DNA of 47,348 bases from Leptospira interrogans serovar Manilae (GTDB lineage: Bacteria; Spirochaetota; Leptospiria; Leptospirales; Leptospiraceae). The DNA is taken from NCBI GenBank assembly GCA_945887855.1, contig CAMCZP010000018.1:1-47348 (forward strand), read 5' to 3'. The notes under the pieces are model-generated. The model ran no database searches and had not been told where the DNA came from. It worked only from the letters and a program-made list of their open reading frames with translations. The position numbers and the translations under genes were made by a program. Of the stretch, positions 46,990 through 47,348 are shown piece after piece (the first letter of the stretch is position 1; each line of letters opens with the position of its first letter).

Positions 46990-47348
46990 ATGTACAACTA
47001 CAAACGTAAAACCAGCTTTTCAGAGAGACTCCCATTCCTGGGAAGATTACTTACCAAACTAATTCTCACAGCGGTTTTTTCTTATTTTTTAGCTTACTTA
47101 TTTAAAACTTTTATTTTTTTTCCTCATAGGTTTACAGATTCATCGATGCTTCCCTCTTTCAAACAAGATGATATGATTTTCTTATCTCCAATTGTAAGGA
47201 TTGCCTCTCTCAATTATGATAAGGTGGTTTTTTCACAGATCCCAGGTACAGATCTAGTATTTGCAGGTAGAATCATTGGGAAGCCCGGTGATAAAATTAG
47301 TATCCAATCAAAAAAGGTACTTCGAAATGGTCAGGTGATTGGTTCAAA
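46990..47348 (+). CDS. Signal peptidase I-like protein (N-terminal part, runs off right edge)
   Basis: 119 codons are visible. A membrane anchor at about 23-45 is followed by the catalytic-serine box: Ser52 in TDSSMLPSF. Then come a beta strand DDMIFLSP and the late box GRIIGKPGDKIS (about 93-104). In active signal peptidase I the residue before the Arg of this box is the general-base lysine (KRV/AxGxPGD); here it is Gly (VFAGRIIG). The fold is convincing, but this copy may be inactive or use another base. The ribosome site is weak (AGAAAG). Confidence 0.8.
   Translation, partial: MYNYKRKTSFSERLPFLGRLLTKLILTAVFSYFLAYLFKTFIFFPHRFTDSSMLPSFKQDDMIFLSPIVRIASLNYDKVVFSQIPGTDLVFAGRIIGKPGDKISIQSKKVLRNGQVIGS

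Noticed and set aside
1..47348. CRISPR arrays, insertion sequences, phage genes, tRNA or rRNA genes
   Set aside because: No spaced direct repeats, transposase or integrase motifs, or cloverleaf/rRNA sequence were recognised on reading; the window looks like chromosomal backbone with a few accessory operons.

Overview
Organism. The window is low in G+C (roughly a third by eye) and densely coded, with many lipoprotein-type signal peptides carrying loose lipoboxes. It also holds a caa3-type oxidase operon, a class I fumarase, an HrcA/CIRCE-controlled pair of small heat-shock genes, O-antigen ligase and LPS-type glycosyltransferase genes. Together these point to an aerobic, diderm, Leptospira-like spirochaete (family Leptospiraceae, or a near relative). 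This is inferred from gene content only; no rRNA or other marker was available.

Layout. (1) 1-69 is the first part of an exported protein running off the left edge. (2) 485-7119, minus strand: an HME-RND metal efflux operon (TolC-type, adaptor, CzcA-type pump) with two extra envelope genes. (3) 7228-13682, minus: four overlapping or abutting genes. They encode a 1146-residue chimeric channel (amino-acid-binding-protein fold, Cys-loop-receptor-like domain, MscS pore, cyclic-nucleotide-binding domain), an acidic amino acid/dicarboxylate symporter, a short DsbD and a BamE-like lipoprotein. (4) 14215-18831, plus: a membrane PAS sensor lacking an output domain, ileS and a STAS protein. (5) 18828-21788, minus: a lipoprotein with a disturbed 5' end, RNase HI, two Hsp20 proteins behind two tandem CIRCE operators, and an unknown gene. 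(6) 21969-25709, plus: fumarase and a FadH-type dienoyl-CoA reductase, each followed by a strong terminator. (7) 25946-31482, minus: a midasin-like AAA-VWA protein, smpB, der and an unknown gene. (8) 31611-31928: a small lipoprotein gene. (9) 31932-37125, minus: sco and ctaC-D-E-F for a caa3 oxidase, plus two very small genes. (10) 37665-43435, plus: a four-gene operon for a RoxA-like dihaem cytochrome, a second dihaem protein, a monohaem protein with a calcium-loop motif, and a membrane protein. (11) 43453-46919: a small unknown gene, O-antigen ligase, glycosyltransferase and gamma-carbonic anhydrase, packed with overlapping ends. (12) 46990 to the right edge: a signal-peptidase-I-like protein that lacks the catalytic lysine.

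How the genes work together. The caa3 oxidase and its copper chaperone are transcribed away from the multihaem operon, so the shared 530-bp gap may balance two electron-transfer systems. The chimeric channel shares its stop/start with an acidic amino acid symporter, which suggests sensing and uptake of the same ligand class. The AAA-VWA protein sits with ribosome rescue (SmpB) and ribosome assembly (Der) genes.

The strongest candidate for something undescribed is the 10242-13682 chimeric channel, a putative three-input receptor on an MscS pore. The cytochrome operon and the AAA-VWA/smpB/der cluster come next.
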